Source of the DNA: Clarireedia homoeocarpa
Lineage: Eukaryota; Ascomycota; Leotiomycetes; Helotiales; Rutstroemiaceae
Assembly: GCA_001465935.1 (NCBI GenBank)
Contig: LNKV01000024.1
Span: 477,453 to 541,452, forward strand
Direction: 5' to 3'
Length of the DNA: 64,000 nucleotides
Shown here: positions 1-11,183 of the stretch, one piece after another
Layout of the letters: each line of letters starts with the position of its first letter
Position numbering within the stretch: position 1 is the stretch's first letter
The notes under the pieces: model-generated
What the model saw: only the letters and a program-made list of their open reading frames with translations
The model's database searches: none
Told to the model about the DNA's origin: nothing
Translations under genes and position numbers: made by a program

Positions 1-1138
1 TGTTCTTGAGAATTGCCAATGATGCAGAATTGATACTAGTCGTTGAGTCTTTCAACGCAGCACCAATGACCAAAGGACTCTTAAGTATAGCCCATAATGA
101 GAAATGAGTCATCTCTTCAGCAGTAGTCATGACATTATTTCCAACCTCCAACATATCAAGATCCAGCCAATGTTCCGGTCCAGCAAATGATGTTTGCGGT
201 ACTGCTTGATTGAGAATCCGAGCTACCGTTTTGTACTGAGGGATGATATCATTAGTAATTCGCCAGGAATTTGCCATGGCGGGCGCCCAGGCCGATGGGA
301 AGTCGACTCCCCAGTCACAAATTTGGAATAGTATGGGTCGACTCAAAGTCGCTAGAGCTTTGGTCATATTTGCGTAGCGAGCCGATGGTGATGTTGAAGG
401 CGCATAGTTGACGTTAGGGTAGCCGGTAGCAGCATCAGAATAGCAATTGTCATCTATGAGAGTAAGTACGTCCGAAGGAAGAAAAGGCGACCATTCTTAC
501 ACTTGAGTAGATCTGCTCCCCAGGATGCGAAGGTTTGTGCATCGGTCTGCTCGTGGTCTTCCGAAAGTCAGCAAGAGGGGTAAACGAGTGAAGTGAGAGC
601 CTCCATAGATCACAAAAGTACGAATGCTTCGTCTCCGATCCCAGACAACACGTAACTTACACAAACTTCCAACTTGAACAGGATCCCCCGTCATGCACAT
701 CTGAATTCCAGCATCGGAATAAACCCCAAACTTCAGACCCAATCCATGAATAAAATCCCCCAAAGCAGGAAATCCACTAGGAAATCTAGCTGTATTCCAT
801 GTCAAAGTTCCATTTGCAGCGCGGTTCGGTAAAGTCCATCCACAATCCACTGTAACATAATTGTATCCTAGATCGGCAAGACCCAGATCTTTCAAGGCTT
901 GCGCATTTGAGTGAACGATAGATTCATTAGGAGCACACACGTAGTGATTGTAAGAGTTCCAACTATCCAATAGTCAATACCGGGGAACAAACATAGTGGA
1001 ATGTGTGAGTTACCCCATGGGCGGAGTGACCGCTAAGCCATTGCTGATTCGAGGTGAAAGCTTTGAAGGAAGAGCAGTAACAGCAGACAGCAAAGGGGAA
1101 AGTAGCAGGAACTGCTGAAGAGAATGCAAGGAAAACAT
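1..1138 (-). CDS. GH27 alpha-galactosidase, secreted (3' end beyond the left edge)
   Basis: Removes terminal alpha-1,6-linked galactose from oligosaccharides and galactomannans outside the cell. Four exons join in phase on the minus strand: 1014..1138, 661..962, 501..557 and <1..453, all with GT-AG introns. Residues 1-22 form a signal peptide (MFSLHSLQQFLLLSPLLSAV...). The GH27 hallmark TPPMGWNSYNHYV spans the first junction. The predicted nucleophile is Asp163 in LKYDNC and the predicted acid/base is Asp230 in SWRITND. The ATG at 1138..1136 was chosen because it gives the signal peptide and leads in phase to the TPPMGW splice. The open frame beginning further upstream is a different frame. 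The last visible residues belong to the C-terminal part of the catalytic barrel. No lesion is visible in the part present. Family assignment is secure, but the total length and any C-terminal module cannot be seen. Confidence 0.93.
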
Positions 1139-2366
1139 CTCGAAGAATTTCATAGATCCTTGGTGAATGAGAAAATGTTTCAAAGGAGTTCAGCCCATAT
1201 TTACGACAGTCCAAACCAACTTAAAGCCCGCGAGCTTCCCCACAGATATGCAAAGTTCGTTGAAGCTATTTTGATTTTCCTACATGATGTGAGCTTCCGC
1301 ATCAATGAGGTGGCGGTATGCTTTACCCAGATGGTACGAGTAATAGAGTAGCGGTGGTTGACTAGGAAGAAAGCTACACGGTACCCCGCACCCGGCAATA
1401 TGTAGAACCATAACGAGATGCGCTCCAATCGGATTATAGCCAGACCTGAACCGATTTTTTCTTCCGTGGGCCATTTGATGATTAGATCTGAAGCTGGCGT
1501 GAGATGTGCGTAGACATCGAGGAGAGTATAGAACTTGGGTTGCCAGTTGCCAGTTGCCAATCGCCAGTTGCTGGCTTGCCCTGCTCGGCATTGGATGCCG
1601 GCTGCCGGCTGATAATGATCGAGGTAAAGAATGGTACCTTTGACATACCCTGCAAAAATATCACGCGTGAGAATTGTACACTTGTATGATTGAATGATAC
1701 TTGATACCCGGGGAAGATATCGTGAGATGGATGGTGATGATTATTGTATCAAACAGCGGCAGGATCCGACTATTTTGGAAGTCCAGCTCCAGCTGAAGAT
1801 GGAATCTGACAGTAGTTCTAACCTGCGACAACTAAGCATGGAATGAACCTTGAAGCACGAGATACGCATGAAGCTGTTAGTCGCTCTGAAGGTATAAAAT
1901 GCAAATCCCCAAAAAAAATCGCATGAACTTGTGGCGAAAAGCGTGGGATTGTGCACTGTTCGCTGTTTGCTGTGAGATGGTTGGACCTCGAAGGAAGTCG
2001 GCGGAAAATGCTCGGTCGGCCTCTCGTGCCTCTCAGGTCAATCCCCAGTTATTCGAGCTCCATGACTCCGTAAACACCTTCTCCATTGCGGTTCGTTTCA
2101 CTGTAACTACTGTTCCTAGTCGAAGTATCCACGGAGCTGACCTGTTGCTTCACGGAGACTGCGAATTGTGGAATCATAAGGCACCGCGTACCGTACGAAA
2201 GTCGTTTGTGGTGAAAAGCCTTTGCTTGTTGCCTTTCTCCTTATGAGAAATGCCGAATCCCCACTCCCCATATTCAAATGTCTCGGGGTTGTTCACCAAT
2301 AATAAATACATGGTATTGTCATCTGGTTCTTCATTTCCTGGGAAGAAGTGCACAGAACGGACGAGT

Positions 2367-2425
2367 GCAAGAGGGTAAGAGGGTAAGAGGGCAAGAGGGC
2401 AAGAGGGCAAGAGTGTAAGAGGGTA
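2367..2425. repeat. Imperfect octamer repeat (GGGCAAGA/GGGTAAGA)n
   Basis: Seven to eight copies of an 8-bp purine-rich unit alternate between GGGTAAGA and GGGCAAGA variants. It is non-coding, lies in the spacer upstream of the alpha-galactosidase gene, and looks like a slippage-type minisatellite. Confidence 0.8.
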
Positions 2426-2647
2426 GTGCCCGTCTTACCTCTCTGAGAATTCTTTGTTTCGTGGTGACGATATATCTAAGCAGCTTTGAGATGAACGGTT
2501 CGCAGCGTGTTACTTTGTCGGTTTCATTCACGACCAGGTAAACCGAAGTGGTGAGATGCTTCGTGCCTTGGTTCCAAGGGATGATGGAGCGGATGTCGAT
2601 CATTCATGCAACGTGATGGATTGCGCATGCCCTGAATCCATCTCTTG

Positions 2648-2735
2648 TCCATCCATCTCCATCCATCTCCATCCATCTCCATCCATCTCCATCCATCTCC
2701 ATTCATCTCCATCCATCTCATCTCCATCTCCAGTC
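2648..2735. repeat. Decamer tandem repeat (ATCCATCTCC)n
   Basis: About eight near-perfect copies of the 10-bp unit ATCCATCTCC, the last two with single changes. The period is not a multiple of three, so every frame reads a different Ser/His/Pro-rich repeat peptide. This explains the spurious long open frames here on both strands. Confidence 0.9.
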
Positions 2736-3280
2736 TTTCTTTCGGCGTCCAAGTGATGTTTATGGTTCATCTGCCCGACACGCATCGCAAGACGGGGCAA
2801 GAACGGCAAACCCGGAATACTATGTTAATGTATATTCGGAATATTCAGGTCAATTTGTCAGGGAGCTTTGTGCAAGTATCCGCAGCAGTACCGGAAGAAA
2901 TAGTGGATTTGTGCATATCAGTCTCTTTCGTACTTTCGTATGTTCTAGAAATAGACCTTTGTCATGGAATGATTGGTCAGGAGGAGGAGAGTGTGGATGA
3001 ATGGATACGAGGTTGAGACACGTGAAAATTAAAATAACATGATGACTGGGCCGAGCTGGGTAAGGAGATTTGGTGGGCTGGGCTGGACGATATGCAAGTA
3101 TATGCAAGTATATGCAGTAATATGTTACTTTGGTACGAAGTATTGGAGTTTGATTGCAACAGTCAATGAAGGCATTCAGATTCGGATGAGACTCTGCGGA
3201 GTATCTTGTTTTGTCGAAGCATGAAGGAGGAGGATGGACTTCCCGCAGTGTACACTCCAGATGGGGTCTTCCTATCTTTA

Positions 3281-3326
3281 GATGCGATGCGATGCGATGG
3301 AGATGGAGATGGAGATGGTGGTGGCA
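3281..3326. repeat. GATGCGATGC / GATGGA simple repeat
   Basis: Three GATGC units are followed by five to six GATGGA units. It is a non-coding microsatellite in the spacer. Confidence 0.75.
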
Positions 3327-3717
3327 GAGAAGAGGCAAAGCAAAGCCACTTCAGCCACGGACATGCCAAGTTGCTCGCATATAACATATAAAAGCGTCGC
3401 TCAACAGAGGTACATGTTCATCACACAAATACACAAGAACATCAAGTACTCTCGAGCAGTCCTATCCATTCATCCTCATGTACTTCCGTACACATGTCAG
3501 TGCAACAAAACAACAAAACACACCACACATCATGTTGGTGGCCTCTTCCTTGGTTAGTAGACCCTGAAAAAACTAGCAACCTCGTATCAAGTTCCAGTCA
3601 TTGCCGACCCGGCCCCAAGTGGAAATGTATCGATACTGTATAGTAAGTAGTGGGTAGCAGCGGGTAGCAGCGTCCTTGAAGATCCTCAAGTTACTACTTT
3701 CGGACTTTGTCCTACTT

Positions 3718-3780
3718 GGCTGTATTCGTTTATGTATTCGTTTATGTATTCGTTTGGCCCGTCATATGTATTCGTTTGGC
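3718..3780. repeat. Dodecamer repeat (TATGTATTCGTT)n
   Basis: Three direct TATGTATTCGTT units, then a partial duplicate (CGTTTGGCC ... ATGTATTCGTTTGGCC). The period is 12, so one frame reads a VFVY-type repeat. No gene is supported. Confidence 0.75.
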
Positions 3781-4454
3781 CACTCATGCTGTGTTATGTG
3801 GATGTCGTAAGATCGTCATTGGTCTTTTCATTGGTCTTTTCATATTCATGCATCCACAGTTCACCAAGGACTTTGTACTTTGTATAGCATTTTCCAAGGC
3901 TAGCGTGGTTCGAGAACGGTAGACACCCACTACGCCCCCCAAAAATTCCCTACCGCAGGTCGTGACCCTTGCTACAAAACATAATCCTCACTCCTCACTC
4001 CTCACTCCTCGCTCCTCTTGCCCTGTCTATCAACGCAAGCTCTCCCTCCTTCTTTTCAACCCACCACTTTCGCTCCTCCATTATCAATCTCTTTTCCTGT
4101 GCAATACACTCTCGTTAACAAAATCACTTTACATACAATAAAATTATTACTTCCAAAGTAATAAAACTGATTCACATTGAAGAGAGATCCCAACCAGACT
4201 TCGGTTATCTGACCTGAGACGCGACATTTAAACATTCCTTCTTGCCTAGAGGGACCAATCAATATCAGACCCCCATCCATCGTTGCGAAAAGGAATACGA
4301 ACACACACACTCTCTCTCTCTACACATCCACATTCGAACACATCACTCGATCTATTCTACTGATTCCTCCTTCCTCTCGTTCTCCCATCGAACAACTCCC
4401 GTCATTCGTTTTCCTCTCACAACTCACGATCGGAACGGTCGCTCATATTCAAAG

Positions 4455-5408
4455 ATGCATTCGCGGCAGCTGAGGTTGTTGTCAGTCCTGACATTAGTTT
4501 TCGCCATCGCACACGCTGAGCTCTTTGATCGTGCGATATTTGTTAGACAAGCAGATGATGCTTCTGACGCGGTATCCGGAGCCATTGCAGCGATAACAGA
4601 TAGTAGTTCGTCAAGTCCTCCAAGTGCTAAGACTACATCGGCTGCTACGACATCAAGCCCTTCAACAACATCTGCTGAGAAGCCAACAAGTAAGACACCG
4701 ACCACATCAGCCACACCAACGACATCTCCAACGACATCTCCGACGACTGCTCCAACGACTGCTCCAACGACATCTCCTTCCACTAGCCCAACCACTGCCG
4801 ACACCACAAACCCTTCTCCAGTCTCTCCCACCAGCAGCCCAACACAAGCTAATGTTACTCCAACAACATCGGATTCCGCATCCGCAGCTACCACCGATGA
4901 CTCGAAGCCAGCAAGCAAGACCTCTTCTAGTAAGACCACCAGCGCTTCATCAACCAAAGTCACCTCTTCCGTCGTAACAACCATCACTCCATCACCCACA
5001 CAAGTCGTTGTTTACGTTACTCAAACCTCAAGTGGAAGCGTCTTTACCTCGCAATACACCACATCTACCACTCCTCCTCCTTACACCACAACCACTGCAG
5101 CCCTTTCCACCGATAGCAGCTCAAGCTCCAAGTCCATGTCCAACAAGGAGAGAAACACAATCATCGGTGTAGTCGTTGGTATAGGTGGTGCTATCGTCAT
5201 GGGAGGTCTCTTCATCGTCGCCTGGAGGATCTGGGGCCGAACCAAGAAAGAAGATGAGACTGATGGATTGATGGGCGGATACCACGACAACAACATCAAT
5301 GCACACGAGAAGAACGGAAGTGTTAGTGGGCCAGCTTCCAACCCGTTCCAAAGCACATTGGAAAACTATCATCAACCCGGACGAATGAACCCTTCGGCAA
5401 ATTTCTAA
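4455..5408 (+). CDS. Mid2/WSC-like Ser/Thr-rich single-pass plasma-membrane protein
   Basis: Single exon, 317 residues. Residues 1-21 form a signal peptide (MHSRQLRLLSVLTLVFAIAHA). Residues about 45-230 are almost pure Ser/Thr/Pro/Ala with short direct repeats (TTSPTTSPTTAPTTAP), typical of a heavily O-mannosylated rod. One transmembrane helix lies at about 235-260 (TIIGVVVGIGGAIVMGGLFI), followed by basic residues (WGRTKKED) and a short cytoplasmic tail with several Asn. This order matches fungal cell-wall stress sensors of the Mid2/WSC type, which signal wall damage to Rho1. No WSC cysteine module is present. The frame is open further upstream, but the ATG at 4455 is chosen because it starts the signal peptide. 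The architecture is clear; the sensor role is inferred. Confidence 0.82.
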   Translation: MHSRQLRLLSVLTLVFAIAHAELFDRAIFVRQADDASDAVSGAIAAITDSSSSSPPSAKTTSAATTSSPSTTSAEKPTSKTPTTSATPTTSPTTSPTTAPTTAPTTSPSTSPTTADTTNPSPVSPTSSPTQANVTPTTSDSASAATTDDSKPASKTSSSKTTSASSTKVTSSVVTTITPSPTQVVVYVTQTSSGSVFTSQYTTSTTPPPYTTTTAALSTDSSSSSKSMSNKERNTIIGVVVGIGGAIVMGGLFIVAWRIWGRTKKEDETDGLMGGYHDNNINAHEKNGSVSGPASNPFQSTLENYHQPGRMNPSANF

Positions 5409-6993
5409 ACACCCTTTTCGTTATTCGGTATATGTGTGAATTGTGGAGGGAGGTTTTGCATGATGACATAGGCGAGCAATGGAGTACATTTTTGGGATTG
5501 ATTGTGAAGCCAGCAAGCGAGCGAAGAGATATGACTTCTCTGTTTACTATTTTTTTTTTTATTGTATGCGGGAGAAACCTTGGTTGGGGATTGTTATAAA
5601 GGAATCTTTTTGTTTTATATACTGCAAAAGACCCAGTTTGCATTTAGTTGGGAAAACCGTTCCGTCTCTGGGTTCAGCTCTTCAGCATATGCAAAGATTC
5701 TTTTTTATAAGTTACTATAAAATGTTCTCTTTGCATTTTTGTTTACTTTACGGCCGATACCTTTCGCTGTGCTTCGTTTAAACTTAATACGTTTTAATGA
5801 TGGTCGTTTTGCTTCTATAGATGGCGTGAGATACCTACCTATTAGGTGTCTGCGATGGAGGGGTATGGGTAACTGAGAGGGCTGGTGAAAGGAAAAAGGG
5901 TTGATGAGTGGGCAGTGTGATATATACTGGCCCTTCTGGTTAGGCAGATAGATAATCAAGGGAGAGGAAGCGAGAACAGCGGTGGCATAGAGGAGAAAAA
6001 TCGAAATGATAAACTTCCATGTTCTCATCTCACTGATGCTGTGATATCCACCTAGACTTGCTATGACATACATCAGATCAGAAGATAGATATATGGTCTG
6101 ATGTACTAGTAATATCTACATCTATATAAATAAATAGTGGTGTTTTCCCCCGCACTTGGACTTTCATCCTATGGTCACCCCACACCCTCTCTCATTTTCT
6201 CAATTTCACTTCCTATCGTTCTTGGTCTCAATTTTGCCTTCTTGCCATCTTCTCTGAAAATTGAAAGTTGGCAAACACAAAATTCTTTGCCTATCTGCCG
6301 GCTACGTAACACACGCAGTGATAAGCTAAAGTGATTCAAGGTAGAAGAAAAGGTCATCGTCATCACTCTTGTCGCAGAAGTGTTTCAGATGTGCACCTCC
6401 TCCCCTTCCAGCCGCGGGGGTGCAGTTGTTTCATATATACTCTTGCCTTGCTTTCTTGCTTTCTTTCTTACTCTTCGGCGATAAGGAAATTGCCATCTGT
6501 CTATCTACCCATCCGATCTTTGTGTTTTCTTTTTTTGGATATATTACAAGTTGAGTTGATTGCGATATCGATTTCTGCGTGCGCAACGGAAGATCGACGA
6601 ATGAATTAACCGCCCGCTGGATTAGGTGATTGGGAGAGAGAGGCGCTCTTACGAGTAGAAGACTGGACGAGCGAACGAACGAATACAGTGACGAGCGAAC
6701 GGACCAAGGGACGATTGGTTTGGAAGAGGTTTTGGAAGGAGAAGTGCGGTTGTGCTCGACATTGTGATTAGAGTAACATCAAGAAGCAACAATTGAAGCA
6801 AGATAAAACGCGCACATACATATATCGATCGACACGAGTTCGCATCCCACGGGGGAAAACCCAGCCCAGCTCAACTCAGCTCAGTAGAAGAAATCCTGAT
6901 TCTTGAATCGGGAAAGCAACGCATATTCTGCTTGTCTTGACTCCGCGCACACACATATACACACTCACACACTCTCACACTCGCGCGCAAAAA
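5409..6993. other. Intergenic spacer, no supported gene
   Basis: Holds the 3' UTR of the upstream gene (T-rich 5540-5640) and the promoter and leader of the secreted-protein gene at 6994, which ends in CA-rich sequence (6945-6985). A minus-strand open frame at 5705-6073 contains a signal-peptide-like stretch but nothing recognisable after it. Confidence 0.55.
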
Positions 6994-8325
6994 ATGAAGC
7001 TTTGTATATCATTGGTAGCTGGTGCGCTGGCGTTGATTGGTGGAGTGAGAGCAGCAGATATGCAGATGGATGCGGGATTGGAGGAGGAGATGGCGAGAGA
7101 GTTTCAGGGGAGCAGGTTGATGGGGAGAGAGATTTCGAATTTGATGGTAAGTTTATTTTGTTTATTTCAAGGGGGGATGGGACGGGACGGGGACGGGGAG
7201 AGAGGGCGGAGAGGGGAAGGGCCTGGATGGTGGAGATGGGGGAAGGAAGGGAGTGTGGAGTGGGTGAAGTGAGGAGGGCAATGGGAAGTAGGGGAAGTTG
7301 AGTTTTGAAGATAGTAGGTGAGGTGATATATGAAGAGGGGAGAGAAAAAAAAGCAAAGAAAGCTGGAAGATGGGAGTCGATAAACCGAGGAGAGGGGCAG
7401 GGAGACAGGTGTTTTGTTGAATACATCTCCCGAGGACGAATGTCATACCAACAATGTTGAACTCCACAGTGTGCTGCACAAAGGAGGGAGCTCTAGCTCA
7501 AAGGGAGAAAAGTCTGCTTTGGAGAGACCGAAGAAGAAATTCAGGGAATGCTGGAATTATATGTCTTAGTTGGAACAAATGACTAACTGGTCTATGAAAA
7601 CAGTCATTTACGGGAGCTCTAGGTGGTGTTACTCCTGAACCTGTGAGTTTCTTACCCTTCTATTTTCTGTCTCCCTTTCTTGGTCCTCGTGGATCCTTCG
7701 TCTCGCACGACGGTACAATGTTCATCATTGTTTGGATTGGTTTCTACATATGGGAAGCTAACGAACTCATCAAGATTACGAAATCGAATGATAAAACGAA
7801 ACCTTTTGAAGTTAATGGGAATACTTTTGTATGTTCTTCCTTACTCTTCTACTTACTATACCTTAATTCTCCTTTAACATTCATGCCTCTGCCACCCCCC
7901 AACCGCTCTCAATTCCGCTTGCTGTCTCTCCACTCCCTCCAACGTCGTCTATATGTATCTTTTAAAGACTGTACATGCCCGCAATGATCGCCCCCACGGT
8001 AGTGGCCTCTCGAAGAGCCAGCGGAGCATCGTTCATCCAGTTCATTCATTTATTGATTGCCTTACCTCGCCCTACGCATCAACCACTAACCAACCATGAC
8101 CCCCCTTAGGGCTCATTCGACGAAGCCTTCCAACGAAGCTGCGACGATCAAAAGAATGCATGTGCGGATGTGGCGAATTCTAAGAATAATCCGGCGTCGA
8201 TCAAGGTTTCTCAGTGTGAGACTCAGGCTAGTAGTTGCCTTTCGGCGACGGCAACGGCGACGCAGACGGGATTTAATGTTTTGACGAGCTCGAATGCGGA
8301 GTTTGATTTCTTTTGTGATTTTTAA
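6994..8325 (+). CDS. Small secreted protein, Cys-containing, conserved fungal family of unknown function
   Basis: Three exons join in phase 0: 6994..7146, 7604..7642 and 8110..8325, giving 135 residues. A signal peptide is clear (MKLCISLVAGALALIGGVRA). The middle exon encodes only 13 residues (SFTGALGGVTPEP). The last exon encodes a compact domain starting GSFDEAFQRSCDDQKNACAD, with five cysteines, ending FNVLTSSNAEFDFFCDF. From memory, the SFDxAFQxSCDxQKxACAD pattern recurs in small secreted proteins of ascomycetes, but no function is known to me. The two introns are 457 and 467 nt, much longer than the roughly 50-100 nt seen in most other genes here. Splice sites are GT-AG. The coding sequence of exon 3 is convincing. 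The small middle exon is the least certain part. Confidence 0.72.
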
Positions 8326-8780
8326 CTTGGGGGGGAGGGTATGTAAGGGTATAAGTATCTATGAGTAGAAAATCTGAAAAGGGTCGGGAAACGGTATCAT
8401 GTTATGTTATGTAATGGATTTCATATCTTGGTCAGATATCTTTGTATATAAAGCTTACCTGTTGGTGAAAGGGAGCTTAGGTTAGGACGGCACTGGATGG
8501 ATGGATGTAGGTATCATCGGTCATTGAGGAGCTGGATATCCTCTTCTATTCAGTTATCCTAGGAATATATTGGCATTTATACTCTGTCCCTTATCTTATA
8601 CTGAGGATATTAAGTAGGTAGCGAGATAGGCAGGGGCAAGTACAAGTACTACAAGGGAAAGAAGCATTTTGATCCTGCACAGCGCAGTGCCTGACCCTGA
8701 TCTGATCTGATCTACAGATTAGCCTCCATATAGTACAGTAGTATATGCTTAAACTAACCTTTTGAACGAAAAGACCTCAC

Positions 8781-8860
8781 ATTCATTCATTCATTCATTC
8801 ATTCATTCATTCAACGGCTGACAATCAATCTCGTTTGAAGTGAGTGAGTGAGTGAGTGAG
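8781..8860. repeat. (ATTC)8 followed by (GAGT)5
   Basis: Eight ATTC units at 8781-8812 and about five GAGT units at 8840-8860, separated by 27 bases. Both are tetranucleotide microsatellites. Confidence 0.88.
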
Positions 8861-8980
8861 GTGACTACTTACTGTATGACGTTGTTCCGCATTCGGTTTT
8901 GTCTACAGTAAGGTTAGTTAGCCTTTTCCTGGCAAGATTATAAAAGGCAAGTTCAGGTACAACGGACGACGACTACAGGT

Positions 8981-9035
8981 ATGGTCTGTATGTATGTATG
9001 TATGCACACCACACCACACCACACCACACCACCCC
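8981..9035. repeat. (TATG)n then (ACACC)n microsatellites
   Basis: Four or five TATG units run into about five to six ACACC units. Non-coding. Confidence 0.8.
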
Positions 9036-9250
9036 AAAAGTAGTACAAACGCCAGGTCGCTCAACGTTCTGTTTTCGTGGTGCTTCTCCCATGGCTGCAC
9101 CCGACCGGCCGTCGCACCAAAATCTCGTATTCCCTCCCATTTCTGCCGGTTTTAGCCAGCAACGCAGTAACTAACTGTTGGTTGGAGGTTTACTCCCCCA
9201 TTGGTTAACGGAACATCGGCAGATAAGTGTAGGCTAGCTGCATATATAGT

Positions 9251-9297
9251 AACAGGAACAGGAACAAGAACAGGAACAAGAACAGGAACAGGAACAA
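9251..9297. repeat. Hexamer repeat (GGAACA/AGAACA)n
   Basis: Eight hexamer units alternating GGAACA and AGAACA. Non-coding purine-rich microsatellite. Confidence 0.85.
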
Positions 9298-9476
9298 ACA
9301 AGGCATAATTTACATTTTGGTGCTGGGAATCGGGTGAGGATTAGGCCGGCTTACTACTGGTATATCCACGACCTTGCTGCCCGAATTGAAAGAATACTGT
9401 ATAGACGAGTTGGCCTGCCTTTGCTATGCTCCATATATTAATAGGTTACTCCCGCCATCTTCTGATAGATGTAGGT

Positions 9477-9603
9477 GTGAATGTGGATGCTGAGCTTTTT
9501 TTCCTTTCAGCCGAGGTGATATAATATGGGAATAAAGATGTGGATGGATGTGAATGCTAAGCTTTTTTCCTTTCTGCAGAGTGATTTAATATGGGGATAG
9601 GGA
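9477..9603. repeat. Diverged direct duplication, about 60 bp per copy
   Basis: Two adjacent copies, about 9477-9534 and 9547-9603, share GTGAATG..., GATGCTRAGCTTTTTT, CCTTTC, a GATATAATATGGG / GATTTAATATGGGG block and ATA. They differ by several substitutions and small indels, so the duplication is not recent. Confidence 0.65.
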
Positions 9604-9913
9604 CAAGGCATCTTTCTCCATCGTCACATCTTCGTGGATGCCCCTCATCCAATTGGTTGGGCTTGGGTAGTCAATCAATCAATCCTACCCAAGAAGTATT
9701 GGCCGAGTACAGCAGGAAAAGAGATTTGAACAATGCAAGGTGAGAATGCAATTCTGTGGCACAGTAATTATTGTACGTGATTCGGGGCTCAAAAAGATGT
9801 CATTCACCCAGGGGGGGGCAAGCTATTGCATATACGGCGCAGTGGCTAGGCAGCCTTCCGCGCTTGGGAAGATTGTGGTGAATGGGGCATGGTATATGGT
9901 AAGCAGGCGGGGG

Positions 9914-9921
9914 TTATAAAG
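9914..9921 (+). promoter_or_regulatory. Possible TATA element
   Basis: TTATAAAG sits 209 bases before the start codon of the gene at 10123 and is followed by a T-rich leader. Position and sequence suit a fungal TATA-type core promoter, but this is inferred from sequence alone. Confidence 0.35.
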
Positions 9922-10122
9922 AGATTGAGTATATCCTCTTGATTTCCCTTTTCTTTTTCTTTTTTCTTGTTTGTTTTGGGCTCTTTTACGAGAAAGATAT
10001 CCTGCGGGTTGAAGTCAGTCAGTCTACTTGTCGCGAAGTTAGAATTATACATATACATCTTCTCGCCCCCATCACGCAACCCCCCTGCTCTGCTCTTCTT
10101 CCACGAAAAAGAATATCTCAAA

Positions 10123-11183
10123 ATGAAGTTCTCACTCGCAACTCTTCTTCTTGCCGTCGCTCCATTGGCGATGGCGGATAAAACTTCTCTGGATGTGTAT
10201 GTATTTTCGCTCTCCTGTCTTCACATGTCTACCTCCATCTATGCATCTATCTGTCCATTAATATGGCATGCTTGAGATGATGAAGAAACAAACGAACAAA
10301 CATCATCTAACATATGTAATAGCAAATCGGTCATCACAGAATTCTTCTCTACAACTCCTACTGTTCCTGCTGGTGCTTCGACTACCTTGGCTTCGGCATT
10401 GAACTCTGTTCACACTAAATGGTACGTTTTAGATTTTCTTTCTTGAGGAGGGGAGGTGTGGATGCATTGAGTTGTTGGATGAGTGGTTGATGGGCAACTG
10501 AGTGATGGTATATCGATGCTTTGCTGCGGATGTGAGATGTGATACCAGAAGTCTGGTGGCTACTATTTGTCCCAGGGCTGCACAGTTATCGTTGTATCTC
10601 TATGTCTATTCTATCTTTCTCTTACACTCTTCTGCTCTGCATCTGTATCGCACCTTCATTGTATGACATAGTCTCCGCGCCAGTTCTGCACCATCGCACT
10701 ACTTTCCAACTTTGTCACCCATCATACAATTCATCTCCCCTATTACCCATCCACTCCCCATCCCCAGCTACCCGTCATCCACAATTCAATCTCTTCTTCC
10801 CTCCTTCCCTCCAACCTCCATTCTCAAGTCTCCTCCCAACCTCGTCCCCCAACTAACACTTACCCACCAGGCAAGACTCCCCAGCATTCACCTCCGCCGA
10901 GAATGCTATCTTCAGCGCCGCGCCCTCCTCTCTACAAGCCTCGCTCTCCAAATCCGGCTGGAACTGGAACGAAGTCGCCACCGCCTCCTGGTTCACCAAG
11001 GAGGCGCCAAAGAGCGTACAAAAGGACGTCCAGAGCTACACCAGCGCTATCGACTCCGTCGTGTCGAGCGTCAACAGCAAGATCGCTACCGAGACGAGTA
11101 AAGGTGCTGCAGGAGCTAGACAGACGGGCGGTGTAGCGGTGGGGGTTATGGGTGTGATGGCTGCTGTTGTGGGGGCTTTGTAG
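10123..11183 (+). CDS. Small secreted GPI-anchor-type cell-surface protein
   Basis: Three exons, 10123..10196, 10323..10421 and 10871..11183, join in phase to 161 residues. Residues 1-18 form a signal peptide (MKFSLATLLLAVAPLAMA). The mature part has no repeats and contains a Trp-rich segment, SKSGWNWNEVATASWFTKEA. The end is GARQTGGVAVGVMGVMAAVV plus a few residues: a hydrophobic tail without a following charged tail, preceded by small residues, as in GPI-anchored proteins. Intron 2 is 449 nt, close to the 457 and 467 nt introns of the preceding secreted-protein gene. Splice sites are GTATGT...TAG and GTACGT...CAG. The family is not recognised. Surface location is inferred from the two termini. 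Confidence 0.78.

Larger units (their letters stand above)
1139..4454. other. Intergenic spacer, repeat-rich, no gene recognised
   Basis: It lies between the divergent GH27 and Mid2-like genes, so both promoters must be here. Open frames in it are short, mostly low-complexity and without recognisable domains. It holds several simple repeats, listed separately. It ends in a pyrimidine-rich stretch (about 3960-4100 and 4310-4400) that looks like the promoter and leader of the gene at 4455. Confidence 0.6.
8326..10122. other. Intergenic spacer with many microsatellites
   Basis: No gene is recognised in 1.8 kb. It holds tetranucleotide, pentanucleotide and hexanucleotide repeats, listed separately, plus a diverged duplicate block at about 9477-9600. 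The last 200 bases are the likely promoter of the gene at 10123. Confidence 0.6.

Noticed and set aside
2645..3016. Ser/His/Pro repeat protein in the decamer repeat
   Set aside because: Every frame through a 10-bp repeat is open by chance; no coding sequence flanks it.
4424..4999. 191-codon minus-strand frame rich in Val/Gly
   Set aside because: It is the antisense shadow of the Ser/Thr-rich repeats of the membrane protein at 4455.
5705..6073. Minus-strand frame with a signal-peptide-like start (MRTWKFIISIFLLYATAVLA)
   Set aside because: What follows is featureless and low in Cys, and it overlaps the 3' UTR of the gene at 4455. No splice or promoter support.
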